A stretch of 64,000 nt of DNA from NCBI RefSeq assembly GCF_963678635.1, contig NC_087062.1, forward strand, positions 84,218,012 to 84,282,011, in the 5' to 3' direction. The notes beneath the pieces were generated by a model. The model saw nothing but the letters and a program-made list of their open reading frames with translations, was not told the DNA's origin and made no database searches. Position numbers and translations under genes: made by a program. Below are positions 10,040 to 23,162 of this stretch, one piece after another (position 1 is the stretch's first letter; every line of letters starts with the position of its first letter). Origin of the DNA: Symsagittifera roscoffensis (taxonomy: Eukaryota > Xenacoelomorpha > Acoela > Convolutidae).

Positions 10040-12200
10040 CTGGGTCTTTTCCAAACCCCCCCCTCACCTACTTTTCAAACTTTCTATTTTTGCAGTTGCT
10101 TTATGTGTTATGGCCTAAATTCGTGATGTTACCATGTAAAGTATGAAGAAAAAATGTGTTCACAATTGTTAGTTTGTTAACCATGCAAAATTTCAATGCA
10201 TTATGATAATGTTAAAATAGTTTTCAAATTGAAAATTAAATGTGGGAGGGAAAATGGAAAAGAGCCGCATACTTTTGTCATCAACAACTCAAATACTAAC
10301 AATGATGTACAATTTAGCCATGGCAGCTTGCCAACCGAATATTGTCGTCAACATATTTTGTTCAGCAGATAGACAATTTAATACAATTTTTTTTCTAAGT
10401 AATTCCTTGAAAAATTCCATGTCGAATTGCCCGTTCACGTAGACATGGCCGCTTGGTTGCTATCCATTAGCAATTCCAAATGTTTCGATTTTATGTATTA
10501 CGGCCAAATTGTTATGCGACTAATCGTTTTTATGAAATGCGACACAAATTCGCTGATAAACATGTTATTTTTGATTATAACTATTCAATTGAAAAATTGA
10601 CTGGTTAAAACTTGGAATAATTTGGATTTTTAACTTTTGTCTTTTGAAAGTTCGACCAATTAATTTTCCGCGCCGTCTCAAATCATTTTAAGGCACTTTA
10701 AAAGGGCGTTTTAAGGCACTTTTTGGAAAACTTTGCAAATCGACTGATACAATTTTTTTTCGATAAGTTTCTAAGTCTAACCGAATCATACATGGGTTTG
10801 ATGTTTCATATAAAAATTTACCCAACAGCCATTATCTTATTTTCTTAATTCTGAAAAAGCTTGTTCGCGGTATTGCTTTTTTCTCCAAGCTCAATTTAAC
10901 ATTTGTTGCAGGGACTTTTTATACAGTCTAAACAATATGGATATTTTGAGCTGAAAAGAAAAGATATGATTTGACTGCGATCATTTTAGTAAAAGCCTGA
11001 GGCTTTTAAAAATGCCAATAATTAAATTTCCAGTCTAGAACATCGCGCGGCAGCAAAAAAAATCACCTCAGTGGATAGAGGCAGGCTAACTGATGTACAT
11101 TTGCGTTTGTAGAGCCAAAACTGATAGAATGTAAGAATGTAATTGAGTTGTATGCGCAAATATTAACAGAAACTTTTTTATTCAAATTTGGGTTTAATCA
11201 AAAGTTATACGATACATGGCCTTCGAGATATTTAGCGCTTTGCCCTTTTGCGAGCACTTATGTTTCAATTAATAATTGAATAAAATCTTTCCAATCTAAA
11301 AAGTAGAAAGGCACGAACAGTACATTACTCAACCCAAATTTAATTAAAAATTAGAGTTTTATCTTGAAATTTGCAAAAATATTTTGTTCAACAAGTAGTT
11401 CCAACCTACAGTAACAAGTATCGGAGAGAAAGGGAATTTTTGAGCTTATTGTGATTTTTATAATTAAAAAAATCGATTTTTAAAGTATCCATTGGTGACA
11501 GAATTTTTCATAGCATCTGCTAACAAAACAAGAACATCAGCACTGATTAATTTTCAAAATTTGTGGGATTTTGAAATTGCCGAACTTTTATATTTAAAAG
11601 GAGAATAACTTCCAACTTTTTTCATTATTTTTTATTAATTTTACTTGGCCATCAACTAACTGTTGTCAATTTTATACAAAGCAAGATGATTCAATTACTG
11701 TGACTACTGGTTTTCAAACAAAGCTCCTACTGAGGAACTTTTTAGCTTTTCATTAAATTGAGTTGGAATAGAAAAAAAAATCAGACAATTTTTCTCGACA
11801 CTTAAATTTTCAAGATTTCAAATCACGGCTGAGAGACATTACAATTGACATATATTTAGATTCCGTCTGCTGCTTATTTGAGGTAGCTAACTTAGACTCA
11901 GTGCAAAAATTCCATACTACGCTATAGTTTCTGCCCACTTCTTAGAATCAGAAAAAAATTTGACGCGTGACGAGCAAACTGAAAACCTGGGTGGAAAATT
12001 ACCAATTATTTAAAAATTGAAAATTAACAATTATTTAAAAGTTACCAACTGCTTTGCATAAAATATAAAACATCTTGAAGTGTAGAGAGTGAAACATTTG
12101 ACAAGTTAATTTAGTCTTTTCTAAAACTGATAGTTTTTCTGATAAATGGATCAGACAATTCTTGAAAGTTTTTACAAATTGCGTAGAAAATTTTTCCAGC
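10040..12200. other. AT-rich intergenic/intronic stretch, nothing recognised
   Basis: No domain-bearing ORF, repeat array or RNA gene was seen. Segments near 9440-9560 and 10140-10260 share CCATGCAAAATTT and surrounding motifs, suggesting copies of one unclassified repeat. Confidence 0.3.
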
Positions 12201-12236
12201 AGCGAAAAAACTTCTCTTTAAAAAGTTTGACAAAAA

Positions 12237-13031
12237 ATGTTGACAGCATCTCTGGAGGAATATTCAACCTTTCTGGACGCACTGGCATCCGATTATTATG
12301 ACTACACAACCTTCTGGTCCGATAACTCAAAGTAATTTTAAAATCGTCTCTACCATTTTAATCCCCACCTGTTATTTTCAAGTTTGAGAAACGACTTCAA
12401 CATTGGTCGTACTGCAATGAAACGTGAACAGATTTGTTCTTCCTGCCTTACATCTTAACATTATGCGTTTAGCCGTAAATTCACGTAAATCATGAGAAAA
12501 AAACAGAAAATTTGAATGGGGAGTGGAACGGCCTTCATGTCTCAAAATAATTTACGGCATTTCAATAAAAATGAAAATATATCAAAATTTTCAAATCGAT
12601 CAGTTCGGAAAATAGTTAAAACAATGCTCAAATGCTTTCAAATAAGTAATTATGAGGAGACAAATTTAAAACCAATAACAAAATTTTGCAAGAAATTTTA
12701 ACTTTATAGGTCTAGAGCAGTTCAAGACAGTTTCGTATGCCGGTATCCATTCGAATGATACTTTTGGAGGGGTTAAGTATAGGTTTTCAAAACTTGACCC
12801 AATCAATGTTAAAATAAATTTCTGTTCTATTGTAGCTCTTCAGCTACTTTAACAGCAGGAGTTGAAGAAATCATCCTGCCTATCATAAACAGAATCTCAA
12901 CTTCCGAGATGCCTAAGCTGAGTGACTTTCGAGCACCTCTGTCAAATGACAATGATAGTTTAGACGGGTATGAACAGGCAGTATTGAATTGGAGTCTCAA
13001 GTTGCGTAACAAATACGGACGCAGACAATAA
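12237..13031 (+). CDS. Small two-exon gene, unknown acidic protein
   Basis: Exon 1 (12237-12331) starts at an ATG about 40 bases after an acceptor-like TTTTTCCAG and ends at donor AA|GTAATT. Exon 2 (12836-13031) follows acceptor TTCTATTGTAG and ends in TAA. The join is in frame and gives a 96-residue protein with a Tyr/Asp-rich segment (SDYYDYTTFW) and a charged C-terminus ending in KYGRRQ. Codon use in exon 2 is clearly coding-like. A short alternative exon after TTTTCAAG (about 12382-12452) also joins in frame and gives a Cys-ending isoform. I recognise no family. Upstream exons are possible. Confidence 0.5.
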
Positions 13032-13389
13032 TTAAGATTCTGCAATATAAAGTCACAAACAAATATTAACTGGCCGACGAAACAATGCATTAATTACCAA
13101 CAAAGCACTAAGAACTCAAAACTTGTCTAGAAAACGCCATTAAATCAAGATACCACATTTAAAAATATGTACATTTTTCAGTGACAATTTAGAGCACTTT
13201 TCAGAAAGGTTTGAAACAAATTGCGAGTTTTCGGCGCACGTCCCCGCACAAACTTTCTATATATAAGAAACGAAAGAGAATGAAGAAAATTTTTAAAGTT
13301 AGCCAACAAAAAAAGGTGTCGTAAAGAGATATAGTACCAAAATGGAAACCCTTTAGAAAAATTTGGCAATCAAAATAGAGAGGGGCGGT

Positions 13390-14160
13390 TGCCTATTAGC
13401 AACTGAAACCAGGAACACACAAAACATCTGCTATACGCAGACGACTCTGTGATTAGGATGTGTACACAGATGCTTACCGTGCAAGCTGAACACCAAGCTG
13501 TTTTGAACAAAACAGCCGAATGGTTAAAACAAAAGAAAAGATACTTGCATGAAACACAGATCAATCAAAAACGTTAAATTTTCGCAAAACTACCCGGAAA
13601 AAAATAAATCTCCAAAGTGTTAACTGAAATGATCAGCCAAACGAACCAAAAACTTTTTTTCGACAACTTAGAATTCGAATAGATGAACAGCTGAATATCA
13701 ATAAACACGTTGATTTTCTCAATTTTAAAGTCATAAAGATTTGCGGAATTTTTTATTGGCTACGATAGTTTTATTCGAACAACCACCTGATAAAAACTTA
13801 CAAACTTTTCGTATAAACTATATTGCAGTATGGCGTTTTGGCCCGCCCGTCTACAAAGAAGACCAAAGTAGATTTTCTGGTTCAAAAAATGAAGCGCTCA
13901 ATCAAAATTATATTAAGAGCACGTTAATAACAATCAAAACAAAACCAGAGATTAAAAAAACAAGTTAGTTGTTTTGCTAAGAAGCTCCATTTTTATGAAG
14001 TAGTGAAAGCAGAGTCTAAAAGTCTCAGATGTGAAAAACTCTATTTGAAGTTTGAACCAACTCAATACGGATAAGGAAGTGAATAAACATTTACAGATGC
14101 GCAATGCAGGGAGAAGACTGCCGGAATACAAAAAACTCAAATCAGTTGACTGTTCTTAGG
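13390..14160 (+). pseudogene. Non-LTR retrotransposon (LINE) reverse-transcriptase remnant
   Basis: Plus-strand frames encode the C-terminal half of a LINE reverse transcriptase. They show LLYADDSV (catalytic YADD) at about 13421, a helical segment, a thumb-like IDEQLNINKHVDFL segment near 13680, and a TYKLFV-stop-TILQYGVLAR segment near 13800. Several stops and frame changes separate these pieces, so the copy is dead. The order and motifs fit Jockey/CR1-like elements. Confidence 0.7.
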
Positions 14161-14169
14161 CAAAGAAGA

Positions 14170-16040
14170 ATGTTAAACATTATTGTAAATATCATCCTAA
14201 TTTTCTGGAAAACACAAAAAAATCTTCCTTCCAGAAAGTAAATTCACTCAATCATATTTTTAGACTGCTACATCCTGGATAACGAAAAGAAAATATTTTG
14301 GCAATTAAATTCCATTAGTTAAGTAGAATCTATTATTTTTTTGCCTTTTTAAGTTAAAATTCCTTTCATAATGTTTAGGCTCAAATTGAAATCTAAGTAA
14401 TCACATTATTTATTTTCATTTTTGAGAATTTATTTCTCACTCAGTATCAAAAAGATACTTATTGAGTTTCCCTTCTGAGACACCTGTAGATCCAATCATA
14501 CTCTCTAAGGAAGTGAAATTGTTGTTATGGTTTGTAAATTTATGAACTAACCACAATGGAATTGCCCGAAGCAATATATCGTGTTTATTATAGCTTTTCG
14601 CGCATTAAATTACTCGTCCAAAAGGTAACACGATCACTAGGACGAAGCGTGAAGGAACTATATCCGGTCTTGATGTTTTGAGGAAAGTCAAGATGTTTTA
14701 AAGGTGCTTGCGTGCGGCAGGAAATCAGATCAGCCACCTAAAGTTAAGTCACCTAAAAGAAACTTTGAGTTATAAGCCAATAAAAGTATTTAAAAATTTG
14801 ACCGCGTTCCTGCCGTTCTCTGAACAACTAAAGAAAAGACGAAAATAGCATGATCGATGTCACTATTTAAATCAGGATCAAGCAGGAGCAAAATTACAAA
14901 AGATATATTTGTGTTCAAATGAAGTGTTATTTATTTATTAAAAGAAAACAAGACTGCTCGTATCAGGGCGAAGCCCTGAATGTTCAGACTGCCTTTTAAG
15001 GTTAATGGAGCAGTAGTAACACAACAAAATTAAATGTAATAAAATAAAACATTTTTTTTTGCAATATGAGATTTTTTTTAATAAAAAATCATCCCCCCAC
15101 ACGCCATGTAAAGTACAAAATAATAAAATTTGCTCCTTGTAACAAATCAATTATGGCAGATAAGCTTCTTTCAACCAATTTGGAAGGATTTTGAGACGGA
15201 TTAACTCTCCGCTTACGCGTTAATAGTGCAAAATATATCGCGCGTTAATTGTCCCAAATTGGCCAAAATGGCAATCTTTAAACCCCCATAACTTCACGAA
15301 AAATGATCACAGGTGAAACATCTTATCAAATTTGAGCTCAGGACAACAATACCTTTTGAATGATATAAAAAAATTCCGTCAAAAATGGCTGGTTAAAAAG
15401 TCGAAATTTGTCTGAAGAAAAAAACCCACCCCGCGCACACATATTATGTTACTTTTGTATCGAAAGTCGGAACAATAATTTCCTCCCCGTAAACCTCCAG
15501 TAAAAATTTAGAACTCTCGGTAGCCATTCAATTGTTATTTTTACCAATATAAGAAGAAATTGTTCAGATTTTACCAATTTTTAAATTAAATTTCTGGACT
15601 CGGATAACACTTGTGGTTGAAATAAATACAATTAGAGCCTAGTTATCAACTGATAAGAAATCAAAAACGTTACTGCATCAATAATGAGTTAAAGTAGAAA
15701 AAAATGCTGAAAATAACTCAAAAACAGAAACTTACTTCAAAATTTCCCACGAAGTTTTGCGATTACTATTGAATTAAGTCAAATACCAGTTTTTTCTAAG
15801 ACAGGTGATGGAATATAGTCAACACAGAAGCCGTACCTTTTTTCCGCGTTTTCCACTATTACAGTTTTGCACAAATCAATTTTATTTCTCAGCGGCCTTG
15901 ATTTTAATTTGCTATCATGGTAATGGAATTTTCCAAACCATGGACCAGTTTCGTTTATTTGCCCCGGCTTTGCCTATTTCAGGGCCTTTGTGGGGAGTAG
16001 CTGCCATCCGTTTTACCGCAGCTGTTCCCACTTTGACGAG
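14170..16040. other. Intergenic, nothing recognised
   Basis: AT-rich sequence with only short open frames and no domain. No RNA gene or array was seen. Confidence 0.3.
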
Positions 16041-16115
16041 GCGGAGGACATTGGGAACCGTCCGGATTTGAACCTGCGACCTTCCAGTTAAAAGATGCAC
16101 ACATTACTTAATATG
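16040..16115 (-). repeat. tRNA-Lys-like degenerate sequence
   Basis: On the minus strand there is a B box (GGTTCAAATCC), a TTT-anticodon-like loop (CTTTTAAC) and a weak A box (GTGGCATATTAAGTA). The T stem and acceptor stem do not pair well, so this is a tRNA-derived repeat or a dead tRNA rather than a working gene. Confidence 0.45.
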
Positions 16116-16559
16116 CCACTCGCTGTATGTTACAGTAAAGTAGCCAAGCGTTTTATGTTATATGGTTCTCGATTGAAGTCGTTAATCACCACTAACCAGA
16201 TTTATGGATGCACCAGACACCGCCTGAGCTGCTTTGTCTGGGAACAACATAGAAATCGGTTACAATGCAAGTAGAACAGACTGCTACGACCACCATAAGT
16301 GTCACTTTTTTCAGAAAAATTGAAGATGGACTAGACAAAAACAGGCAAACAAATAGTAGAAAAAAGCGGTGTAAATGCAAAAATACGCAAACTTTCTGTT
16401 AAAACACCAGGAAGAGTATAAATTCAACGCCGTGGTGAGATAAAAGCCTCTGTCTGTAACAGCCAAGTCGAACATCGCAACATAAGAGCAGTGACACCTA
16501 ATACTTTGAACTTTTACACATTTACTAGTAAAAAACAAGGTAGCAGTAATTGTGCTTTA

Positions 16560-18400
16560 AATATACTCTGACTAAAATAAACTAGTCTTCTAAAAGAAAG
16601 CCGGCTCTTGGAAACGAACCTCAGCCTTGAGCTGCGCAAGAATTTGCTTTCTTAAGCACCGAAAACTTTTGACGATATTGTTGGCAAAATAAGGGTATTT
16701 GATGTTATTCTACGAAATAAAATTTCCAACCAAATGATGCCAACTTTATGTGAAAACATACTTAAGTTGCAATTTTCATGCTATGGAATTTGTGTTGTGG
16801 GCATGTTTGATAACAATACTGCAATTTTCCATTTTAATCACCTAAAATTAACAGCAAAATTGAAATTAAATTTTCAAACTTTCCTCAAAAATTTTTCCAT
16901 ATTAAATTTCAGCGCGAAACCCAAAACTTATCAAAGAAAATGTGCATGCAAAATAGTTTTCGGTTCATACTGTAATCAAGATGCGCAAAAATTAGAAAAA
17001 AAACTTTATTTTTCAAGTTTGGTTGGCTGCATTCAGCTAAAATCCTAATTTTCATTTTTGAGCAGTATAAGATACTTTGTTTTATTGAAACTGAGCAAAT
17101 TACAATCGATAAAAAAAAGTGTGCTAAATTTAAGAAAAAACTTGTCAAATTAATCTTTTTGAATCTTTTTTACTCTCCAGAAAAGTCAAAAAGATTCAAA
17201 AAACGGTCAGAACGAAAATTCGACTCTCACCAAAGCAATAATTTTTGGGCGTAACTGCTTATTAAGGAGAGTTTTTCAAACCCGTTTTAGTAATTTAAAC
17301 AAAAATAGAGTGGAGTTTTTGAGAAATTGAAAAAAAAAATTAAAAATAAGTGTAAATTATCCCCCAAAGGACTTTTTCGAAGGTTGTTGAGAGGGATAGA
17401 GTTACAAGATTCTAGAGGAGTATGATATGCAGGCACACAGTGGATAGGCAGTCTTTCCAGTGACATTCCATTTTTGAAAGTCGGTAGAACAATTTTTGAG
17501 AAAAACTATTTGTAAAAAGAGGAAAAAATTTCCAAATCGTCTAAAAAAATGAAATGAAAAACCCAATCCCATTCATACTCGTAATACTTGTTTTTATCAA
17601 ACGGGATTCCTAAACCAAATTTCCAAGCAAGACATTTGCATTTTTAAATAATTTTTGAACGAAGCTTAGGAAGACGGAAACGAAGCCGACAACCTTTGAG
17701 CAGACACCAGTTGGGTAAAAAAAAACGATTTTTGAAAATCTATTAAAATTTTCAATTACCCTCTGAAACTACAAAAAAAGCCCTTGTAACTACAATGATA
17801 CATTCCTACAGCACAAGAAAAAAAAAGGTAATGAGGCAACTAAGCCGATAAAACTAGAGCAGACAAAAGCAGGCAATTCAATTTTTATTGAAACTTTTTT
17901 TAGCTGCTTAAATACTGAAATAAGAAGGTCCGTCCGAAGTGAGAATGAACATGAAAGTTGTTAAAATTCGAAAATAAAGCAAGCTGGAAGTTTGTACGAA
18001 ACGTTGTTTATGGTAAAGTTATCTAGTTCCCGATTACAAAACACTTACTTTCGCCAAGTTTAATAATATAATTAAAACTAAAACAAAAATATTTGTGTAA
18101 TAAGTTTTTAATTGAAGTTTTTGGTTCGAGCAAATGGTTTTTTTGAAAATTTTTCTGACTTGAGAAGTTTTTTCAGAATTTAGATTAAAATTAAACTTTT
18201 AAAGAACATTCTACCACTTTCATTTTTTTCAGATTGCATTTTTGGAGCTTGTTCAAATCTTCGTTGAGAAGAAGCGATAAACAAAGCTGCAAAGCTAGTT
18301 GTTAACAGCAGCTTTAAACTGATTATTTTATTCAAAAAAATTATTTATGGCTTACTTAGGAATTTTTCGTGTTACTCACTTGGTTTACTAATTCTAAAAT
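16560..18400. other. Repeat-rich intergenic stretch
   Basis: The 17640-17960 part contains CAACTAAGCCGATAA and GCCGACAACCTTTGAGCAG blocks shared with the SINE bodies at 22.5-23.2 kb. No gene is supported. Confidence 0.35.
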
Positions 18401-18408
18401 GAACTAAA

Positions 18409-18636
18409 CTAAAAATTTGCGCTTGGCAAACCTGTTTTTTCTGCACTGAGGAAAGATTTTGTTAACTTGAATTGTGAGTAACTCACGACCTTGCTATAAC
18501 CATAATCGATTTTGTACTGTTCAAAAAAGTTGCATTGCCTACAAAATTGGTTACCTTTGTCAGCGTTTGAGAATCTATGTTTGACACTGTCGGATTCGGG
18601 GGCCTCGAGCATCTGAATGACCAATAGCGTGAAACT
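18409..18636 (-). CDS. Candidate exon, unknown protein
   Basis: Minus-strand acceptor-like AATTATTTAG precedes a 75-codon open frame ending in TAG. It begins with a hydrophobic run (FTLLVIQML) that could be a signal-peptide end, followed by a Ser/Lys-rich stretch with a CRQC motif. A possible donor (ACA|GGTTTG) lies near its end. Composition looks coding, but no ATG or partner exons were found and I recognise no family. Confidence 0.3.
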   Translation of the reverse strand, partial: SFTLLVIQMLEAPESDSVKHRFSNADKGNQFCRQCNFFEQYKIDYGYSKVVSYSQFKLTKSFLSAEKTGLPSANF

Positions 18637-19189
18637 CGTAGTTACCTAAATAATTAAACCGACCGAAATAATTGTGCATAACTTGTTCAAAAGTTTAAAA
18701 ATAGCCAAACTTTAGAAGATAGTTTTCACGTGATCAATAGTGCATAACTTTTCAATGATCGGAACAATAAAATTGAAAATATTTGGAAGTACTCAAAGGG
18801 CAATAATTTAATGGATTTTATATGACAGAAACAGTTTCGTAGGAAAAAAAGATCAACAATTCGTAAAATATTCATTTAATTTTTAGTCAATTAGATTAAA
18901 TTTCTAATTATGTCAATCAGCAAGAATAATTGGTCAATTAAATGTTGATTTTACACTCGTTTGATAAATATATTATAGCTACCTTTTCTACTATAGCAAA
19001 AAGCGATCCAGCTATTAGTTTTTGCGATAATCAAATTTGCTTACTTTAACTAATATTTTGGAAGTTTTAACCGGTTACACTTCTAAAAAATCTCTGGGAT
19101 GAGGGTTTGAAAATACTTGAATATGATATTACTTGAAAAAATTTAGTCCAAGAACTAATTTAAACTACATAGAAAGTTGATGACACACC

Positions 19190-20340
19190 CACCGACTCCC
19201 TTTCAGATTTAAGCGTTTGCGGGCGCCAACCTTGAAAGATTCCAACCTTTGCCCACCCAAAAGGTCACCTCTTTGCTACTATTGGTTCACTTCCACTTTG
19301 AGCGCACTGAAACTAAAGGTCAGCTAAAGTTGGAAATACCTGTTCGATATTTTTTGAATTCGTTGTACTGATGCGAGATGAAACGGGTAATTTCAAAAAT
19401 TTAAAAATTGCGGTTCACCCAAAACCTTATTTGGTTCTGTAATAAAATAAGTAAGAGTGAAATTATTTGAGACTTCAATTTTTGCCAAGGACATCGTTTT
19501 TTTAAATTTGTATGGCGTAACAGCATTTGCACTGAGGTTTCCCACATTGTTACCTCGTTTAAACCTTTGATATCAGATTCGACTGGATGGACTTTTCTGA
19601 GGGTCATATTTTTTGTATGAAAATTCGAATGTAGCTGCTTATACAGGGGACTTTATTCGACCCTTTCATTTGATTGAACCCGAAATCTCACATTTTGGTT
19701 GCAAATTCTACCTATGACTTTTTTAGCATGGGCGTAACAGCAACTGCACATGAGCTTCCCACAGCCCTTTTTCTCCATTGAATCCAAAATGTCAGATTTG
19801 GCAGGGTAGTTTTCGAGAAAAGTCAAATTTCAACACAGGGTCAAAAAATCAAATTTTGGAGTTTCAAGAGGTCCAAAGTTTTGTGAATGAAGATTTGGGC
19901 GTATCCACTTATGCAGGGGTGCTTCACACAACCTGTTATTTCGATTGAAACCAAAATCTTGGATTTGGACAGGTAGTATTCGAGAAAAGCTATAAAGTTT
20001 GAAAAAAAAAACTGTCAAAAAACTAAAAATTCGACTTTTTGAGTGACAGAACTACTCGTTTAAAAACACTGGTCTTAGCCTCTTATCTTGCCATAACCTG
20101 TATTTTAGATTAAAGCTAAAAACTTTAATTTTGGAGGGTAGTTTTTGAGAAAAACTAAAAAATCCGAAAATCTGGGTCGAAAATCTGGGTAACCCCCCAC
20201 ACAATTTTTCGAAGGCTACAGAAAATTGGGTGAGGTAAAAAGAGACTAGGGAATTATGCAGTCACACAGGGTAGTGGGGGGACTTCCCATTGGTACCACT
20301 TTTTTAAAATCAATTGAGTTATTTTTGAGAAAAACTATTT
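19190..20340. repeat. Degenerate tandem repeats (~120-150 bp)
   Basis: Diverged units recur, each with a CTTCCCACA/CTTCACACA core and a TTTTCGAGAAAAG/TTTTTGAGAAAAAC core (near 19540, 19760, 19920, 20130 and 20270). The pattern resembles the satellite-like array at 29.8-31.3 kb. No coding content. Confidence 0.5.
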
Positions 20341-21055
20341 TTTTGAAAGTGAAAAATTTGCCAAAGCGTCTAAAAAAAACATAACCAACTAACAGTTGGA
20401 CTAGAGTAATAAACGCAAGGTAACTGGAAAAAAAAACAGACATGTTTTTTCATGAGCCTTCAACTTTTGATTTTCGAAGAAAAAGTTAGATGACCTTAAA
20501 GCTCTTTGAATTTGTACAACAATTTATGATGGACACTTTTTTGTTAAAATTAACCCAATTTGAGAAAACTGGATCAATAGGTAAAACTTGTATTTCGCTA
20601 GGAAATATTCCTTCCTTTTAACAATGGAAATGCACTGAACTTGAAAAGAAATCACAAGTCAAACCGCGAAAAATCAAAACTGAGCGTGAAATTTTAAGAC
20701 TTTTCCCCAAAAAAAAATTCAGCAAGACCTATAAAAGAGTACTCACTAGGTTCATTTCTCTTAAAGACCCCGATTCCAATAAATTTTTTCATAAAACCTG
20801 TTTTTATCAAACAGTAATTTTTTCAAAACTTTTTTATCAAACAAATTTGTGAAATCTGCATTTGGTACCAATGTACACTAAATTTGAGGGGAAACGCGCC
20901 GAGAAAAAAATGGATTTTTTTAAATTCTACGAAAAGTTTCTTCAAGCAGGAATAAAATGAAAATGAGAAAAATGAAGATTGCATTACGATATGTTTAAAT
21001 GAAAATTATACACAGTATAAAAATAAACTCTTCCAAACTGAAATTTAATTTTTGT

Positions 21056-21682
21056 TTATTCTGAAAATCTATTAGCTATATTTTGGGCCATTTTCAGTTC
21101 ATAAATAAGTAAATTCAGTCTTTCCTTCTCGACATTGAACGACACTTTCTCGTCTTCTGAGTTCGTACAATTAGACGTCGAAATTTCAACCAACACTGAG
21201 TCGCATTGGATAGCCTTATTTCCCCATTCGTTCGATTCAGAAGTTTCTACAAGATAGAAGTTAGGCTTTGCATCGCACTTGACGACTTTATTCATCCGGA
21301 GGCTGTTTTCTCTTAAGCTTTTCAGAATAGGATCTACACTTGACTGTTGCGCCTTTCCTAAAACAACCGAATGTTCTTTCGGCAATCCAAGTTGCTGCAT
21401 TTCACTGACGAACTCTTCATTTTGAACTTGGTTTGCGATTGCTCCTTTGAGGAGAAACAAAATGGCCGCCAGAATTCCTTTGATGTCATCTTCGCTGTTT
21501 AATTTCGAATCACTCAAGTGTTTTTCTACCTTTTCTGAGTCAAATGTGTCATCGTTAGTTAGAAGCTTTACTGCTTGATTGCAGATCAGCTTCAATTTGA
21601 CTGACGAGATTTTGGAGAGGTTGCTGATTTCAGCCAAAAGCCAATCAGGGCAATCCAAGTCACCACAGAACTTAAACTTCAT
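21056..21682 (-). CDS. COMMD4: COMM domain-containing protein 4
   Basis: Single-exon frame of 208 residues (human COMMD4 about 199). The N-terminus MKFKFCGDLDCPDW and the block QLGLPKEHS are hallmark COMMD4 sequence; the C-terminal ~75 residues are the COMM domain. COMMD proteins form the ring-shaped Commander/CCC complex that recycles endosomal cargo. The ATG at 21682 was chosen because it matches the family start and is preceded with zero spacing by TGATTGTTTTCAG, a textbook splice acceptor, suggesting trans-splicing or a 5' UTR intron. The 3' end is remarkable: the stop TAA lies inside AATAAA, so the polyadenylation signal overlaps the stop codon. Confidence 0.93.
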   Translation of the reverse strand: MKFKFCGDLDCPDWLLAEISNLSKISSVKLKLICNQAVKLLTNDDTFDSEKVEKHLSDSKLNSEDDIKGILAAILFLLKGAIANQVQNEEFVSEMQQLGLPKEHSVVLGKAQQSSVDPILKSLRENSLRMNKVVKCDAKPNFYLVETSESNEWGNKAIQCDSVLVEISTSNCTNSEDEKVSFNVEKERLNLLIYELKMAQNIANRFSE

Positions 21683-22487
21683 CTGAAAACAATCAAATAA
21701 GCATGAAAGAATGATTTTTTGAAAAAGATGTTTTTTCTTCAAAATTTGACCTTGTTTTTTGTGCAGTTTCCTTGTTTGTTTTCAAGTTGAATTGAAACAG
21801 AAAACAGGAACTAATAGCATCATTGAGCTTTAAAACTCCAAATAACACGAAACTGAAAGTGAGTTAGTTAATCCATTATATCCAAGCTTCTTTTGAAAAT
21901 AGGCTGAATTTAATGCATAAAAACTGACGACATACTCAGTCCAGTTTGTCTTGACCCCGAAGCAATTTTTTGTAGCCCAAATTAAAGGGCACACTCGGTT
22001 TCCTAAGAGCCTTCTTTTATGTACCTGATTTTTTGAGGTGAAAAGCCACCTTAGACTATATTCCTTCCCAACCTAAGTGGTGGTCGGAGAAATTAGCTAC
22101 ACCATTAAAACGCTAAAGCATTAACAACTTAGAAAAACTTCTGACATCTCTTTGGGTAACATTATCGAAATTGCTGAAAATAGTATCCATATTACGTTTC
22201 GCATACATCTGTAGACGATTTAGAAAAAATTTATTTCATTCAGTTCTTTTATTTGAAGCGAAGATAAACTTTTTGTATCCTGTGTACTTGCTGTAACGGA
22301 GAAATTATCAAAAACATAAAACGAATTGGACAAAGAGGGAACGGAACTTATCAATATCGAAGCAAAAATTTTTAAGCTAATGGAATTGTTTTATCGAAGC
22401 AGAAAACCTTTCTTTCTCCGATTTAATGTATGCTTTTTTAAATCCTTACACGTACCCAGTTTTTGTTAAAACAGTCCAAACATTTAA

Positions 22488-23162
22488 CACAGAGGCGAAG
22501 CGGAGCTTCGCACTACTTGCGATACAACACAAACATTAAGAAAGACATAAGACCGAAAAAAATTGAAAGTTTTTGAAAAAAAACTAGGCTATAAACTTTC
22601 ATGTCTCGATAGAAGTTCATTCCAGGCAAACATGCCCGAAAATTGAGTTTTAAAATTGCAACAACGGAATAAAATTTGCGAAAAGAAACAAAGCCGGCAA
22701 TCTTTGAGCAGACACAACAAGAGCCGAAAAAAATATGATTTAAAAAAAAGTCCCACCTTAAACAACAATGATCAACACTTGCACTTGCAATTACATGAAA
22801 GATGTTTACAGCACAAGAAAAATCAGTGATGTAGCAACTAAGCCGACAATCTTTCAGCAGACACCAACTGAACCGAAAAAGATTTTATGAAATTTTTTTA
22901 AAAACTAATTCAAGTCCCCCTGAAATCAAAACAAACAAAACTTGCACTTGCAACTACAATGAAAATTGTCTACAGCACAAGCAAAAACCGTTGTGACAAT
23001 TAAGCTGACAAAAATTGAGCCAAAAAACGGAAAATCAATAATTTTTTCTTCTCAGATTTTTTTTAAATTTCCTTGATCTGAAAAATACAAGGTCCGGCCA
23101 CGACTCGAACCCAAGACTTTAGGGTGCAAGGGTAACTGATTTACCTCCAGGCCAAGGGGAGC
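22488..23162 (-). mobile_element. tRNA-derived SINE (long subfamily), copy 1
   Basis: Minus-strand SINE of about 675 bp. A tRNA-like head (23162-23092) has an A box (TGGCCTGGAGG) and a B box (GGTTCGAGTCG). The body has repeated GCCGACAATCTTT motifs, and the tail ends in a GCGAAG..CTTCGC hairpin followed by CTCTGTG. The same architecture occurs at 56839-57486. Confidence 0.75.

Noticed and set aside
16040-16115. Functional tRNA-Lys gene
   Set aside because: The B box and TTT loop are present, but the acceptor and T stems do not pair.
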